NCBI RefSeq assembly: GCF_017745095.1
Contig: NZ_JAGHZZ010000012.1
Coordinates: 55,283 to 119,282 of the forward strand
Direction: 5' to 3'
DNA length: 64,000 nucleotides
Source of the DNA: Sporocytophaga sp.
GTDB taxonomy: Bacteria > Bacteroidota > Bacteroidia > Cytophagales > Cytophagaceae
The notes below the pieces were generated by a model that had not been told where the DNA came from, did no database searches, and saw only the letters and a program-made list of their open reading frames with translations. Positions 27,101-36,707 of the stretch are shown here, one piece after another. The first letter of the stretch is position 1. Each line of letters begins with the position of its first letter. A program made the position numbers and the translations under genes.

Positions 27101-30100
27101 TTGAAAACTTCATGTCTTCCTGTAAGTGATGATGTAGAAATTACGTTCACACCTGGCCCCGTTGTAAAGGCAGGTCCTGCACAAAGTGTATGTGAAAACA
27201 ATGCGAAAGTAACTCTAAACGGTAATGTTAGTTTTGGTGCTGGTATATGGACAGGAGGAAGCGGAACATTTTCACCGAATAATACGTCCCTTGTAACAAC
27301 CTATACTCCTTCTGCTACGGAGATTGCAGCTGGTTTTGCCAAACTTTACCTTACTTCTTCAAACAACGGAAATTGTAAAAGTGAAACCGATAGCCTGGAG
27401 ATAACAATTATTAAAGCTCCAGTAGTAACAACAAGCAATTCAATAGACATCTGTCAAAATAATCCAACCATAGATCTGGACGGAAAAGTTACCCTTCCTG
27501 CCAAGGGAGGCGTATGGTCTGGTGGTAAAGGAGTTTTTTCTCCAAATGCCAATACAATAAAATCAATTTATACACCAACCGCAGATGAGATTAATTCTGG
27601 TTCTCTGAAACTGACTTTAAGTTCTACAGATAACGGATTATGTAATTCCTCATTTGCATATCTTGATATTACATTCATTCCGTCTCCAACAGTAGATGCT
27701 GGGCCAGGACAAGACATATGCTCTAATACGGCTGGGATTCAGCTTAACGGGAACAAGACAGTTGCTGGAGGAATTGTATGGTCAGGTGGAAATGGTAAAT
27801 TCACACCAGATGCAACAGCCATCAATGCAGTTTACTCACCTTCAGTGGCAGAGGTTCTCGCAGGCACTGTTACCTTAACTATTGTAACAACCAATAATGG
27901 AAACTGTAACCCTGTTTCCGATAATGTTACCTTTAATTTACTTCCGGCTCCTGAAGTAAATGCCGGTCCGGATCAGTTTGTTTGCGGCACCGAAACTGCT
28001 ATTGTATTCAACTTTGGAACATATAAAAATGCAACAGGAACAACCTGGTCAACTAACGGTAATGGCTCTTTCCTGCCAAGCAATTCAATCATAAATGCAA
28101 CTTATAATATAACAGCAAATGATAAATCAAGAGGTAGCGTTACATTTACCCTGACCACTACAGGTACGGGTGTATGTCCTCCAGTATCAGATGACATGGT
28201 TGTTACATTTACAACTGTTCCTGTTATAGACGCAGGTCCAGATCAGTTTATTTGTACCAATGACTTACCTATCAGACTTAATGCAATAGGTTCCAGGTCA
28301 ACCTGGACAGGTGGTGCAGGTACATTTAGCCCGGATAATAAAACACTGAATGCTATATATACTCCTTCTGCTTCTGAATTGTCAAGCGGAATTGTAAATC
28401 TTACAGTAACAACAGATGCAGTAGGATCATGTCCTCCCGTTTCTGATGCAGTCACTTTCAGAATTCCAAAAGGTCCGGAAATAGAAGCTGGACCAGATCA
28501 GACAGTTTGTGGTAATTCTCCGAATGTCTCATTAAACGGAAAAGTTGGGAATGCCAAAGGTGCTCTCTGGTCAACGAACGGGACAGGTTCTTTCCTTCCT
28601 GACAGAAGCAATCTAACAGCGACTTACGTCCCTTCATCTGCAGATACATCAGCCGGAAGTGTAATACTGACTCTTACCAGTTTAGGTAATGATACTTGTT
28701 CACTTGTTTCTGATCGTTTGACAGTCACATTTAAAGATGCGGTAGTGATAGATGCTGGTCCTGAACAAACCTTGTGCGCAAATGTCAGCGGAATTCAATT
28801 ACACGGTGTTGTGCTTAATGCTTCCGGAGCTACATGGTCTGGAGGTTCAGGATCATATACTCCAAATGCTACAAGTTTAAATGCTACATATGTACCATCC
28901 GTCGCAGAAGTTAACGCCAAAAAGATAGTATTAACACTGACATCTGTGAGTGATGGAATTTGCCCTCCTCTTTCAGATAAAGTAACCTTTATTCTTCAAG
29001 ATGCTCCTCAGGTAGATGCCGGACCGGATCAGACGATATGTGCGAATACAAGTTCCATCAAATTAGCAGGTACCTTCTCGAATGCAGGCGGAATTATATG
29101 GAAAAGTTCAGGTTCAGGAACCTTTGCTCCTGATGCATCACAAAAAGACGGTAATTATTATGTATCCTCACAAGACACCGTTATAAAGAAAATCACCCTG
29201 ACCATTACCACAACCGGCAATGGAGTGTGTAATCCTGCTGAAGATAAGATGACATTGATCATTACTCCTATTCCTTCAGTAGATGCTGGTCCTGATCAGG
29301 AACTTTGTGAAAATGTTACATCTGTAACACTTTCAGGCAAAATAAATGTGGCTACAGGCGGATCATGGACAAGCACAGGAACTGGCACATTTAGTTCTAA
29401 TGGAATCAATGCTGTATATAAACCAAGTGCAGCAGATCTAAAAAAGGGTATATTGACATTTACTTTAACATCAACAGGAAACGGAGCATGTGTCCCTGGA
29501 AAAGATGCGATGACTGTCAAATTTACCCCAATGCCAAAGGCAAATGCAGGCAGCGATTTTACAATTTGTGAAAGCAGTTCCTCAATTACACTTAACGGAA
29601 CTATTGAATCTGCTACAGGTGGAACCTGGTCCACATCAGGTGATGGAACCTTTGGGGATCGCAATACTGTCAATACTACTTACAATTTAGGAGGTGGGGA
29701 TATTTCTAAAGGTAATGTTTCATTAACTTTAAAAAGTGTAGGAAACGGAGCTTGCCCAGAAGCGGTAAGTTCAATAAAAGTTAATATTTTATCACTTCCT
29801 AAAGTAAATGCCGGACCGGACCAGACAGTCTGTGCCGACGTTTCAGAGGTTAGTTTATCCGGAACGATTACTAATTATTCTTCTGCGCTCTGGATTTCAC
29901 AGGGAACAGGGGTTTTCCTGCCTAACAGTTCTGATCTGAATGCGAAATATAAACCATCAGCGGAAGACATTGCTGCTAAGCAAATCAAAATCACATTAAA
30001 AGGTGTAGGTAATGCTCCTTGCGCAACAATTACTGATGAAATGCTGATTAACATTACCCCATTAGTTACTGCCAATGCCGGACCTGATCAAAAAGTATGT

Positions 30101-33100
30101 TCTGATGTGACAGGAGTTCAACTTGCAGGAAATGTAACAATAGCGGCAGGACAGCAATGGAGTACAACTGGTACAGGAACATTCAGTCCTGATGCCAACG
30201 CATTAAATCCAATTTATATTCCTTCAAAAACAGATAAAGAAGCAGGTAAAGTAACATTTAAAATCATTTCCACAGGGAATGGAACATGTAATGCTGTTAC
30301 AGATTTCGCAGATGTATCCTTCACTCCTGCCCCAACAGTTAAAGCCGGGCCAGATCTTGAAATATGCGAAGATGCAACCTCAGTCAATCTGGCCGGAGTT
30401 GTGACTATTGCAACCGGGGGAACCTGGAGTACTACAGGAGATGGTGGATTTAGCCCAACTGCCAATCAGCTAAATAACTCTTACCTGATTGGTAATGCTG
30501 ACAAAACCCCAGGCTCTGTGATTAAACTTATTCTGACAACAACAGGTAATGGACTTTGCCAGCCAGCCAGAGATACTCTTAACTTAACAGTAAAGCCTCT
30601 ATCGATTGTTAATGCAGGTGATGATCAGATTGCCTGTGAAGATGTAGCTGGAATAAACCTTTCCGGAACAGTGCTTAATGCAGCAGGTGGAATATGGAAA
30701 AGCACAGGAATGGGAACATTCTCTCCAAATGCATCTACATTAAATGCTACTTATATTCCTTCAGCTGCGGAAAGAGCTTCCGGGAAAGTTCAATTAACCT
30801 TGACAGCAACCGGTACAGGAGTTTGTAATCCATTATCCGATGTCATGGAAGTTAAGTTTGAAAAAACACCGGTTGTAAATGCAGGACCAGACATAAATGT
30901 TTGTGCAGATATGGGAGAGATTCAGTTATCCGCTACACTAACCAATGCTACCGGGGTGAAATGGAACACCTCTGGTGATGGTAATTTTTCACCTGATAAT
31001 ATTACCAATAACCCAAGGTATTTGATCGGTTACAATGACAGCATTAACAAAAAAGTAATCATCACTGCTACAAGTACCGGAAATGGAAATTGTGCTGCTG
31101 TTTCAGATCAGATGATTCTTACGATCAGCCCGATTCCTTCTGTTGATGCAGGACCAGATATTGTTGCATGTTCTGATGTCACTTCAATACAACTTAACGG
31201 AAAAGTTAAAGTAGCATCAGGCGGATATTGGATCTCAACAGGTAGCGGAACCTTCTCTCCTAGTCCGGAAAGCCCTGTTGTGGAATACATTCCATCTGCA
31301 GCAGATAAGCTTACAACAACCTACCTTATATTAATTTCATTAGGACATGGTTCTTGTAACTTCTATTCAGATACATTAGCTCTTAGATTTGATACGAATC
31401 CAAAAGTAGATGCAGGTCCGGATCGCACTGTTTGCGAAACGGACCTGCCTATACAGCTGAAAGGATCTGGTAATAATGTAACATGGACCTCACCAGTGGG
31501 CGGGGGAATATTTCTTCCGGATGCCCACGTACCTAATGGTTCTTATATGCCAACTGCCTCAGAAATTGCAGCTAAAACAGTTACTCTGACAATCTCAAGT
31601 CCGGCATCAGGTATGTGCCCTGCTACCTCTGATCAGGTAACATTCACTATAACACCAGGTCCGGTTGTTGATGCAGGTTCAATAAAAAGTATCTGTAATA
31701 CAATGACCTCAATAGCGCTGGCCGGAAATGTAGCAAATGGTAATGTAATATGGTCAACTACTGGTAAAGGTACTTTCCAAAACGCAAGCGCAGCCACTAC
31801 TACATACAACATCGATGCAGATGATAAACTTGCCGGAGTTGTAACCCTGATTCTAAGCTCAGATGGCAACGGAGTTTGTAATCCAATCGGAGACACTCTG
31901 AATTTGACATTTGATCCGGAAGCAATAGCAGATGCAGGATTTAATCAATCGCTTTGTGCAGACGTTGCTGCATTCCAATTATCAGGTACGGCTAAAAATT
32001 ATTCTTCTATTCAATGGTCAACAACAGGTTCTGGAGGCTTAAATAATGCAACTACCTTGACACCTGATTATACACCATCAGTAGCGGAAAGAAATAATCA
32101 TAGTACAGTTAAAGTTACCATGAAGGTGAACGGATTAGGCAATTGCCCTCCTGTAACCAAAGATGTGTTGCTATCTTTAACTCCAGCTCCTACAGCTAAT
32201 CCTGGAACTGACACTATAGTTTGTTCCAACTCGCAAGCTATCCCATTGAAAGCAACAATTACCATTGCAGGAGGAGCTGTATGGTCTACTTCCGGTACAG
32301 GAACATTTGCACCTGGAGCACAAAGTCTGAATGCATCTTATATTCCTTCTGACAATGATAAATCAACCACAGTTACTTTAACATTGAAAACAACGGACAA
32401 TGGAACTTGTGGGCAAGTTACCAAAGATAAAAAGATAGATTTTGTTAAAATGCCAGAAGCTGATGCAGGACCTGACGACACCATTTGCGTTAATGCTACC
32501 AGCGGCATTGCATTAAACGGTATTGTAAAATCAATAACAGGTTCAGGTGTTTGGTCAGCAATGGGAACCGGTACATTTAGTGCTCCGGCGACAACTCTAA
32601 TAAATACCTATTCTCCATCAAATGGAGAAAAACAAGCTGGAAATTTTATATTAGCTCTTAAAACCACCGGTAACTCTGTATGCCCGGAAGTCACTGATTA
32701 TAAATCTGTAACCATTCAATATTTACCAGAAGCAAATGCAGGGCTTGATCAAAATGTCTGTGCAGATATTCCTGGTATTAAACTTAATGGATCATTGACA
32801 AGAGCACTAACTGGAGAATGGACAACAAACGGAGATGGAACATTTTCTCCTGACAAGTTCACTCTGAATGCCTCTTATATACCTGGAGCTATTGACAGAA
32901 CGAAAACTGGAATCATCTTATCTTTAGCTACAAAGGACAATGGGAAATGCGCCCCATCTACTGATCCGCTTAACATCTCATTTATCCCATTGCCTGATGG
33001 AAATGCAGGTAACGATACGACAGTTTGCGAGGATGCTGCAGTTGTGACTCTTAACGGAACAGTTACCAATTCCTCCGGTGTTATCTGGACTTCAGACGGA

Positions 33101-35506
33101 TCCGGAAAATTCAGTCCATCTGCTTCTTCACTGATAACAACTTATATCCCTGGCCTAAGTGATATCAAAGCCGGAGGAGTAACCTTAAGATTGAAAGTTA
33201 ACGGAATGTCTCAGTGTGGAGGTGTAACCAAGCTTAAACAAGTAACTATTAATCCTAAACCTACAGTATATGCAGGCCCGGACTTAAAAGTCTGTGAAGA
33301 AACAGAAGAAATCAAAGTTGCAGGTTCTGCTACCAATTATACTTCCGTTAACTGGACAAGTTCAGGTATAGGAAATTTTGGAAACGGAAACGTGCTTTCT
33401 ACCATTTACAAGACCGATCCTACAGATTTTGATGCACAAGCCATAAACTTGATACTAGAAGTACAGGGCAAACCGGGTTGTAAGCCCGTTCAAGATCAAT
33501 TAACCATCCAGTTTGTTCCTAAACCGGAAGTTATTGCAGGTCCTTCACAAAACTTCTGTTTTGATGCTCCTGAAATTGTACTAACAGGAAAGGTAGTAAA
33601 TGCAGCCAATACAGAATGGGTAAGTTCAGGTTCCGGAATTTTCTTACCTGGAAGAACAAGTCTGAACACGAAGTATATTCCGTCTCTGGAAGACCGTATC
33701 TCAGGTTCTGTTAAACTTTCTATTAGAAATACTGATGTTCCGTTATGTAAGGCGGATGAAGACACCCTCGAAATCACATTTATACCAAAACCGGTTGCTG
33801 ACCCAGGACCAGCTATTATCTGTGATATTTCAAATGGAGCAAAACTAAACGGAAAATTCCAGAATGCAACCGGAGTTTTCTGGACATCAGAAGGAACTGG
33901 AACATTCTCTCCGGATCCTAAAGACCCAGGGGCAACATATTATCCTTCATTACAGGATAAACAAAAAGGATCAATACATCTGAATCTGACAACTACAGGT
34001 AATGGAGTTTGTAATGAAACAGTTGGTATAACGACACTCATTATAGAGCCAAGACCAACAGCAGATGCAGGAAAGGACCTTGATGTTTGTATGTCAAGCA
34101 CTCCAACGATTACAGCAAACCTAACAGGTGATGTATCTTATGAGTGGTACAATCTGAATGGAGTATTAATGGGATCAGGAGCAAACATAATGCTTCCAAA
34201 CCTTGATCGCGATACAACACTAGTATTAAGAGTATTCGACAGCAGGCCATGTGATCAGTTTGATACAGTTACAGTAAGAGTATTTAATCCTCCTACTATT
34301 GGAATGCCGGCTGATACATGTTTTGATCAACCCCTGTATGTTGCTGCTAAATTAAGAGATATTCCTCTCGTTACCGGTCAATATATCTGGTCGCAAGATG
34401 GCAAACTTATGCCAAATCAGGTATTACCAATCCTTAGCGTACCAAGACCTGGAGAATACACAGTAACATATGCTTTTGGTAATTGCTCTGTTTCTAAGAA
34501 AATCAAAATTAATCCATTACCAGTGTTAATGGGTTCAGATAAGATAGCCTGTGAAAATCGAAGTACAGTTCTAAGCATTACTTCTACCCTGCCTTCATCT
34601 AATTATCAATGGTCAGGACCAGGGGTTAATGCAACAACCACCGGAGGCAATCTTGGAATAATTGTACCTTTAGATACCAATTTCTATCAAGTAAGTGTCA
34701 CGACAAATGATGGATGCAAAGCAAGTCATGACATAAGAGTTATTGGAGTACCATCACCAATATTCAGCATAAAAGACTCTGCTTTCTGCGCAAATAAAAC
34801 AGCAATGTTTATTGCGAGACCTACCAATATCAGTAATATTGAATCTCTGCCTGTAACTTACGAGTGGATGAAAAACGGAGTATCCATGAATAACAGTAAT
34901 GATTCACTTCTAATTAGTTCTGAAGGTGCATATGCTGTAAAAGTTACAATTGGAGAGTGTGATACATTGTTGACAACAAAGATCAAGTTAAATGAAGTAC
35001 CAAATCCAAGGTTACCAAAAGAACTTGATTTGTGTATGGAAAATAAAGAAGTAATCAAACTGGATGCTGGACCTGGATTGATTTATAAATGGAGCGGCGA
35101 TGCTCAGGTTAATAATGATACAACAAGAATACTGTTTGCTACAGATTCAGGATTTTATAAAGTACGTGTGATTAATCAGTACCAGTGTGAAAAAGAGGAT
35201 TCTACAACTATCAAAGATATTTGTCCTCCAAGATTATATGTTCCAACCGGACTTGATCCAACTACTGAAGGAAAATCAACTTTAGATATCTTTGGTAAGT
35301 ATTACACCAACTTCCAGATTACAATATTTAACCGCTGGGGAGAAGTAATCTTTATGTCAAATGATCCGAAAGCGGTGTGGGACGGAACCTACAGAGGTGA
35401 AGTGATGCCAATAGGAGTTTATAACTACATTGTAACATATGAAGGTCTGAATGAAAAATACAAAGGCCCATACAAAGTAAAAGGCGCAGTTACAGTGGTT
35501 AGATAA
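24146..35506 (+). CDS. giant modular surface protein with type IX type-B sorting domain
   Basis: A 3786-residue secreted protein. It has a signal peptide (residues 1-26), a unique N-terminal region (27-475), and about 32 tandem modules of about 88 residues (about 478-3305). A less regular Ig/PKD-like region follows (about 3310-3690). Residues 3695-3786 form the gliding-motility-associated C-terminal domain (NFQITIFNRWGEVIF, WDGTYRGEVMPIGVYNYIV). Each module has AGPDQTVC-type and GxC-type cysteines that could form one disulfide, and motifs such as LNGxVxNAxGxxW and LNATYxPSAxE. This points to export by type IX secretion and a role as adhesin or sheath. No enzymatic domain is seen. The long frame is uninterrupted. 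Confidence 0.92.
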   Translation: MGLTYTKTKIFILSMCLSICFKTYSEGTRQLMPTSSSNGYVQIFDLNTLSRPFATFNAPEDYRLNIQVCNPGEKIYMGFKQTNDDVYFRLMDESNKAVPIPGLTPVAGTTNTYKLPKSGAGYIDSYSKAYNGPSQIVGSGGYNALEFTPPGPGNYHIEFNPISSTTPTPEKRIFTYFDITVANPTTNKIQTGRLWSKAWDFTTNAGNNPFVTTMYVYAKDSIITSLNFNGIQPFGFSISANSTGTTKTGNAEYDRQSKIGNYTYPEYKLFLTEPDTNCFPVGKFGSLTQDPKITGCDPNNRCIEIYTDKTGTVEILFEFNGQAGYQKNSSDILFNTTVKAGYNCLPWNTKDGLGKVVPANKTFDITVNYFNGLTHLPLYDVENHPNGYIVELYAPKKPSAGKPKLYWDDSKIIAGSTLDGTVNLTGCTGGCHKWKDRGYNECVPTCPESINTWWYANVIEKKLNYTVQNVTVDAESRNAPLAPNDTTVCADITTFILSGKITGATGGKWSGGNGSFSDVNDLNAGYTPTAAEKTGGMVKLFLTSNPTSGCPSVTDTMRIFFTPLPTANAGPTSNICSNTTTVQLNGVVTNASKVTWTGGNGNFIPNRNKVNPIYTPTKAELESGSIELTLTATGTGSCAPVSSKTKIVIAPTSVADAGKDTTVCSNNAVILLKGSIKGGTAGKWTGGSGTYLPDANTLNATYIPGKGELGSANIVLNLTPDYNPCGIVSDQMIIYLTKPPRVEAGPDKELCKKDIIQLNGFVEGATGVMWSSEGTGSFKPSATSLNATYEPSSTDTAKASIKLYLSSTGNGICNPVKDSLTVKFRPSPKIQVNNNLIACENNPNVALSATISGASGILWSSVNYGTFTPSASHLNVTYIPSAKDLADHLAIINVTSVGNDFNCSSSTEKILVLIDPVQTVDAGPAQTVCANNANITLKGTATLGTSVTWSGGNGIFVPSKDSLNTVYTPTPAEIASGKLKLTLTALKTSCLPVSDDVEITFTPGPVVKAGPAQSVCENNAKVTLNGNVSFGAGIWTGGSGTFSPNNTSLVTTYTPSATEIAAGFAKLYLTSSNNGNCKSETDSLEITIIKAPVVTTSNSIDICQNNPTIDLDGKVTLPAKGGVWSGGKGVFSPNANTIKSIYTPTADEINSGSLKLTLSSTDNGLCNSSFAYLDITFIPSPTVDAGPGQDICSNTAGIQLNGNKTVAGGIVWSGGNGKFTPDATAINAVYSPSVAEVLAGTVTLTIVTTNNGNCNPVSDNVTFNLLPAPEVNAGPDQFVCGTETAIVFNFGTYKNATGTTWSTNGNGSFLPSNSIINATYNITANDKSRGSVTFTLTTTGTGVCPPVSDDMVVTFTTVPVIDAGPDQFICTNDLPIRLNAIGSRSTWTGGAGTFSPDNKTLNAIYTPSASELSSGIVNLTVTTDAVGSCPPVSDAVTFRIPKGPEIEAGPDQTVCGNSPNVSLNGKVGNAKGALWSTNGTGSFLPDRSNLTATYVPSSADTSAGSVILTLTSLGNDTCSLVSDRLTVTFKDAVVIDAGPEQTLCANVSGIQLHGVVLNASGATWSGGSGSYTPNATSLNATYVPSVAEVNAKKIVLTLTSVSDGICPPLSDKVTFILQDAPQVDAGPDQTICANTSSIKLAGTFSNAGGIIWKSSGSGTFAPDASQKDGNYYVSSQDTVIKKITLTITTTGNGVCNPAEDKMTLIITPIPSVDAGPDQELCENVTSVTLSGKINVATGGSWTSTGTGTFSSNGINAVYKPSAADLKKGILTFTLTSTGNGACVPGKDAMTVKFTPMPKANAGSDFTICESSSSITLNGTIESATGGTWSTSGDGTFGDRNTVNTTYNLGGGDISKGNVSLTLKSVGNGACPEAVSSIKVNILSLPKVNAGPDQTVCADVSEVSLSGTITNYSSALWISQGTGVFLPNSSDLNAKYKPSAEDIAAKQIKITLKGVGNAPCATITDEMLINITPLVTANAGPDQKVCSDVTGVQLAGNVTIAAGQQWSTTGTGTFSPDANALNPIYIPSKTDKEAGKVTFKIISTGNGTCNAVTDFADVSFTPAPTVKAGPDLEICEDATSVNLAGVVTIATGGTWSTTGDGGFSPTANQLNNSYLIGNADKTPGSVIKLILTTTGNGLCQPARDTLNLTVKPLSIVNAGDDQIACEDVAGINLSGTVLNAAGGIWKSTGMGTFSPNASTLNATYIPSAAERASGKVQLTLTATGTGVCNPLSDVMEVKFEKTPVVNAGPDINVCADMGEIQLSATLTNATGVKWNTSGDGNFSPDNITNNPRYLIGYNDSINKKVIITATSTGNGNCAAVSDQMILTISPIPSVDAGPDIVACSDVTSIQLNGKVKVASGGYWISTGSGTFSPSPESPVVEYIPSAADKLTTTYLILISLGHGSCNFYSDTLALRFDTNPKVDAGPDRTVCETDLPIQLKGSGNNVTWTSPVGGGIFLPDAHVPNGSYMPTASEIAAKTVTLTISSPASGMCPATSDQVTFTITPGPVVDAGSIKSICNTMTSIALAGNVANGNVIWSTTGKGTFQNASAATTTYNIDADDKLAGVVTLILSSDGNGVCNPIGDTLNLTFDPEAIADAGFNQSLCADVAAFQLSGTAKNYSSIQWSTTGSGGLNNATTLTPDYTPSVAERNNHSTVKVTMKVNGLGNCPPVTKDVLLSLTPAPTANPGTDTIVCSNSQAIPLKATITIAGGAVWSTSGTGTFAPGAQSLNASYIPSDNDKSTTVTLTLKTTDNGTCGQVTKDKKIDFVKMPEADAGPDDTICVNATSGIALNGIVKSITGSGVWSAMGTGTFSAPATTLINTYSPSNGEKQAGNFILALKTTGNSVCPEVTDYKSVTIQYLPEANAGLDQNVCADIPGIKLNGSLTRALTGEWTTNGDGTFSPDKFTLNASYIPGAIDRTKTGIILSLATKDNGKCAPSTDPLNISFIPLPDGNAGNDTTVCEDAAVVTLNGTVTNSSGVIWTSDGSGKFSPSASSLITTYIPGLSDIKAGGVTLRLKVNGMSQCGGVTKLKQVTINPKPTVYAGPDLKVCEETEEIKVAGSATNYTSVNWTSSGIGNFGNGNVLSTIYKTDPTDFDAQAINLILEVQGKPGCKPVQDQLTIQFVPKPEVIAGPSQNFCFDAPEIVLTGKVVNAANTEWVSSGSGIFLPGRTSLNTKYIPSLEDRISGSVKLSIRNTDVPLCKADEDTLEITFIPKPVADPGPAIICDISNGAKLNGKFQNATGVFWTSEGTGTFSPDPKDPGATYYPSLQDKQKGSIHLNLTTTGNGVCNETVGITTLIIEPRPTADAGKDLDVCMSSTPTITANLTGDVSYEWYNLNGVLMGSGANIMLPNLDRDTTLVLRVFDSRPCDQFDTVTVRVFNPPTIGMPADTCFDQPLYVAAKLRDIPLVTGQYIWSQDGKLMPNQVLPILSVPRPGEYTVTYAFGNCSVSKKIKINPLPVLMGSDKIACENRSTVLSITSTLPSSNYQWSGPGVNATTTGGNLGIIVPLDTNFYQVSVTTNDGCKASHDIRVIGVPSPIFSIKDSAFCANKTAMFIARPTNISNIESLPVTYEWMKNGVSMNNSNDSLLISSEGAYAVKVTIGECDTLLTTKIKLNEVPNPRLPKELDLCMENKEVIKLDAGPGLIYKWSGDAQVNNDTTRILFATDSGFYKVRVINQYQCEKEDSTTIKDICPPRLYVPTGLDPTTEGKSTLDIFGKYYTNFQITIFNRWGEVIFMSNDPKAVWDGTYRGEVMPIGVYNYIVTYEGLNEKYKGPYKVKGAVTVVR
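25578..34062 (+). repeat. about 32 tandem protein modules, about 265 bp each
   Basis: These are coding repeats within the giant gene. Each module begins with a VDAGPDQTVC-like strand, followed by LNG.V, W(S/T)GGxG or WSTTGTG, TFxPxxxxLNATY, a helix-like AxEIAAG, and LTLTSTGNGxCxPVSD. Modules are diverged at the DNA level, so this is old duplication. Modules 5, 8 and 23-26 are the most atypical at the AGP motif. A 33rd degenerate start (ADAGKDLDVC) leads into the C-terminal region. Confidence 0.85.
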
Positions 35507-35530
35507 CCGGAACATACTGACCAATAATAA

Positions 35531-35562
35531 AAAAGACTGCATTCTCCGTGCAGTCTTTTTTT
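35531..35562 (+). terminator. terminator of the giant gene
   Basis: An 11-bp stem (35531-35541 with 35549-35559), a 7-nt loop and a T7 tract lie 24 bp past the stop codon. It is a strong intrinsic terminator. Confidence 0.9.
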
Positions 35563-35641
35563 GTGCGTAAAAAAACATTTTAACTTCTTAAAAATTTTTA
35601 ATAGGTTTAACAGTTATAAAGAGATAAAACAGTCTCAGGCT

Positions 35642-36346
35642 TTGAAATTAGTTCGTTTATTAATTTTTATCCTTTTCTTTTCAGGACTTCGGGAAGGTTT
35701 TTGTCAAAACCAGGGAGATTACCTCATCAATGGCCGCTTGGTAGACAGCGTTGATTCAAAGGGTATTTCAGATGCCCTTATAATTAATAAAAGTACAAAC
35801 AAGGTCGAAATTTCTGATAAAAGTGGGTACTTCTATTTTAATGCCTCTCTCAACGATACCATCGTTATTTACATTCTTGGGTATCGTACCAAAATATTTC
35901 CATTGAATAAGGAAATGACCACCAGGCAAATGAATGCCATTAGACTTGCACCCGATATTGAACTATTAAAGAGTGTGGAAGTAATAGGGAAAAGCGAGCC
36001 TCGGCAGAAATATAGATATCCGAATAACCAGGAGCCCGCCACCATTATGAACCCTATTACCTTTTTATATGAACGGTATAGCAAAAGGTATCAGCAATAT
36101 GAAAAGGTAGCAGAGCTTCAAAAAGCCAAATACTACGAACAACTCAAAGAATATCGTCTTAACCGGTTATTTATCATGGATGTTACCGGAGTTAAAGAAG
36201 AAGATGTTGACGATTTTATAAGTAAATGTAATTTCGGAAGAGAGTTTATCGAAACCGCCTCTGATTATGAACTGATTGTGATGATCAGAAAAAATTATGA
36301 CTGGTATAAAAAAACCAAATCAGGAAATAAGAAGGGGAAATATTAA
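35642..36346 (+). CDS. exported protein with carboxypeptidase-regulatory-like domain
   Basis: The frame has no ATG before the signal peptide. I choose TTG at 35642 (KLVRLLIFILFFSGLREGFCQ, cleavage near residue 22), giving 234 residues. The first possible start, TTG at 35563, lies inside the preceding terminator and adds a long unlikely leader. The mature N-terminus has a CarboxypepD_reg/CNA-B-like fold (NGRLVDSVDSKGISDALIINKSTN, DKSGYFYF). The C-terminal half is helical and basic, with a YERYSKRYQQYEKVAELQ segment often seen in Bacteroidetes proteins of this type. Function is unknown. Confidence 0.7.
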   Translation: MKLVRLLIFILFFSGLREGFCQNQGDYLINGRLVDSVDSKGISDALIINKSTNKVEISDKSGYFYFNASLNDTIVIYILGYRTKIFPLNKEMTTRQMNAIRLAPDIELLKSVEVIGKSEPRQKYRYPNNQEPATIMNPITFLYERYSKRYQQYEKVAELQKAKYYEQLKEYRLNRLFIMDVTGVKEEDVDDFISKCNFGREFIETASDYELIVMIRKNYDWYKKTKSGNKKGKY

Positions 36347-36371
36347 AATAGAAGTTTGCATATATCGAAAC

Positions 36372-36381
36372 ATTTAAATAT
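36372..36381. promoter_or_regulatory. ATTTAAATAT motif before arsR-like gene
   Basis: An AT-rich decamer, ATTTAAATAT, lies 22 bp before the regulator start and recurs exactly at 36724-36733 before trxA. This could be an autoregulatory operator of the ArsR-type regulator. AT-richness makes chance recurrence possible. Confidence 0.3.
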
Positions 36382-36403
36382 ATTTATATAACAATTAGTC
36401 AGA

Positions 36404-36697
36404 ATGGCAATTAAACCGGAAGATCGCATAAAACAGATTGAAAAAATGGCCAAAGCCCTGGGTGACAAAAACAGACTTGTTATCCTACAGACAATTGCAG
36501 AAAAAGGATGTGTGAATTGTACCGAATTTACTGAAGTCATAAACCTGGCTCAGCCATCAGTCTCTCATCACATCAAAATTCTAGTGGATTCCGGTCTGAT
36601 AAACTCTGACAAAGAAGGTCGATTTGTTAAATTATGTATCAACAGAGAAAACATCGAAGAATTCAATGCTTTTTTAAACGATATTAACAAATTCTGA
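36404..36697 (+). CDS. ArsR-family winged-helix regulator
   Basis: A 97-residue dimeric winged-helix repressor. ALGDKNRLVILQTIAEKGC is the N-terminal helix pair and LAQPSVSHHIKILVDSGLI the recognition helix. A CVNC pair sits where ArsR/SmtB proteins carry the alpha-3 metal or thiol sensor, so a metal, arsenite or persulfide signal is possible. Thioredoxin follows 66 bp downstream. The target is unknown, but the shared motif suggests self and trxA. Confidence 0.85.
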   Translation: MAIKPEDRIKQIEKMAKALGDKNRLVILQTIAEKGCVNCTEFTEVINLAQPSVSHHIKILVDSGLINSDKEGRFVKLCINRENIEEFNAFLNDINKF

Positions 36698-36707
36698 CTT
36701 TTTTTGA

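Noticed and set aside
25984-33777. Many minus-strand frames inside the giant gene
   Set aside because: They are antisense shadows of a repetitive coding sequence, recurring at equivalent positions in each module.
25578-34062. CRISPR or recent tandem duplication
   Set aside because: The period is about 265 bp, units are diverged, there are no spacers, and all lie within one coding frame.
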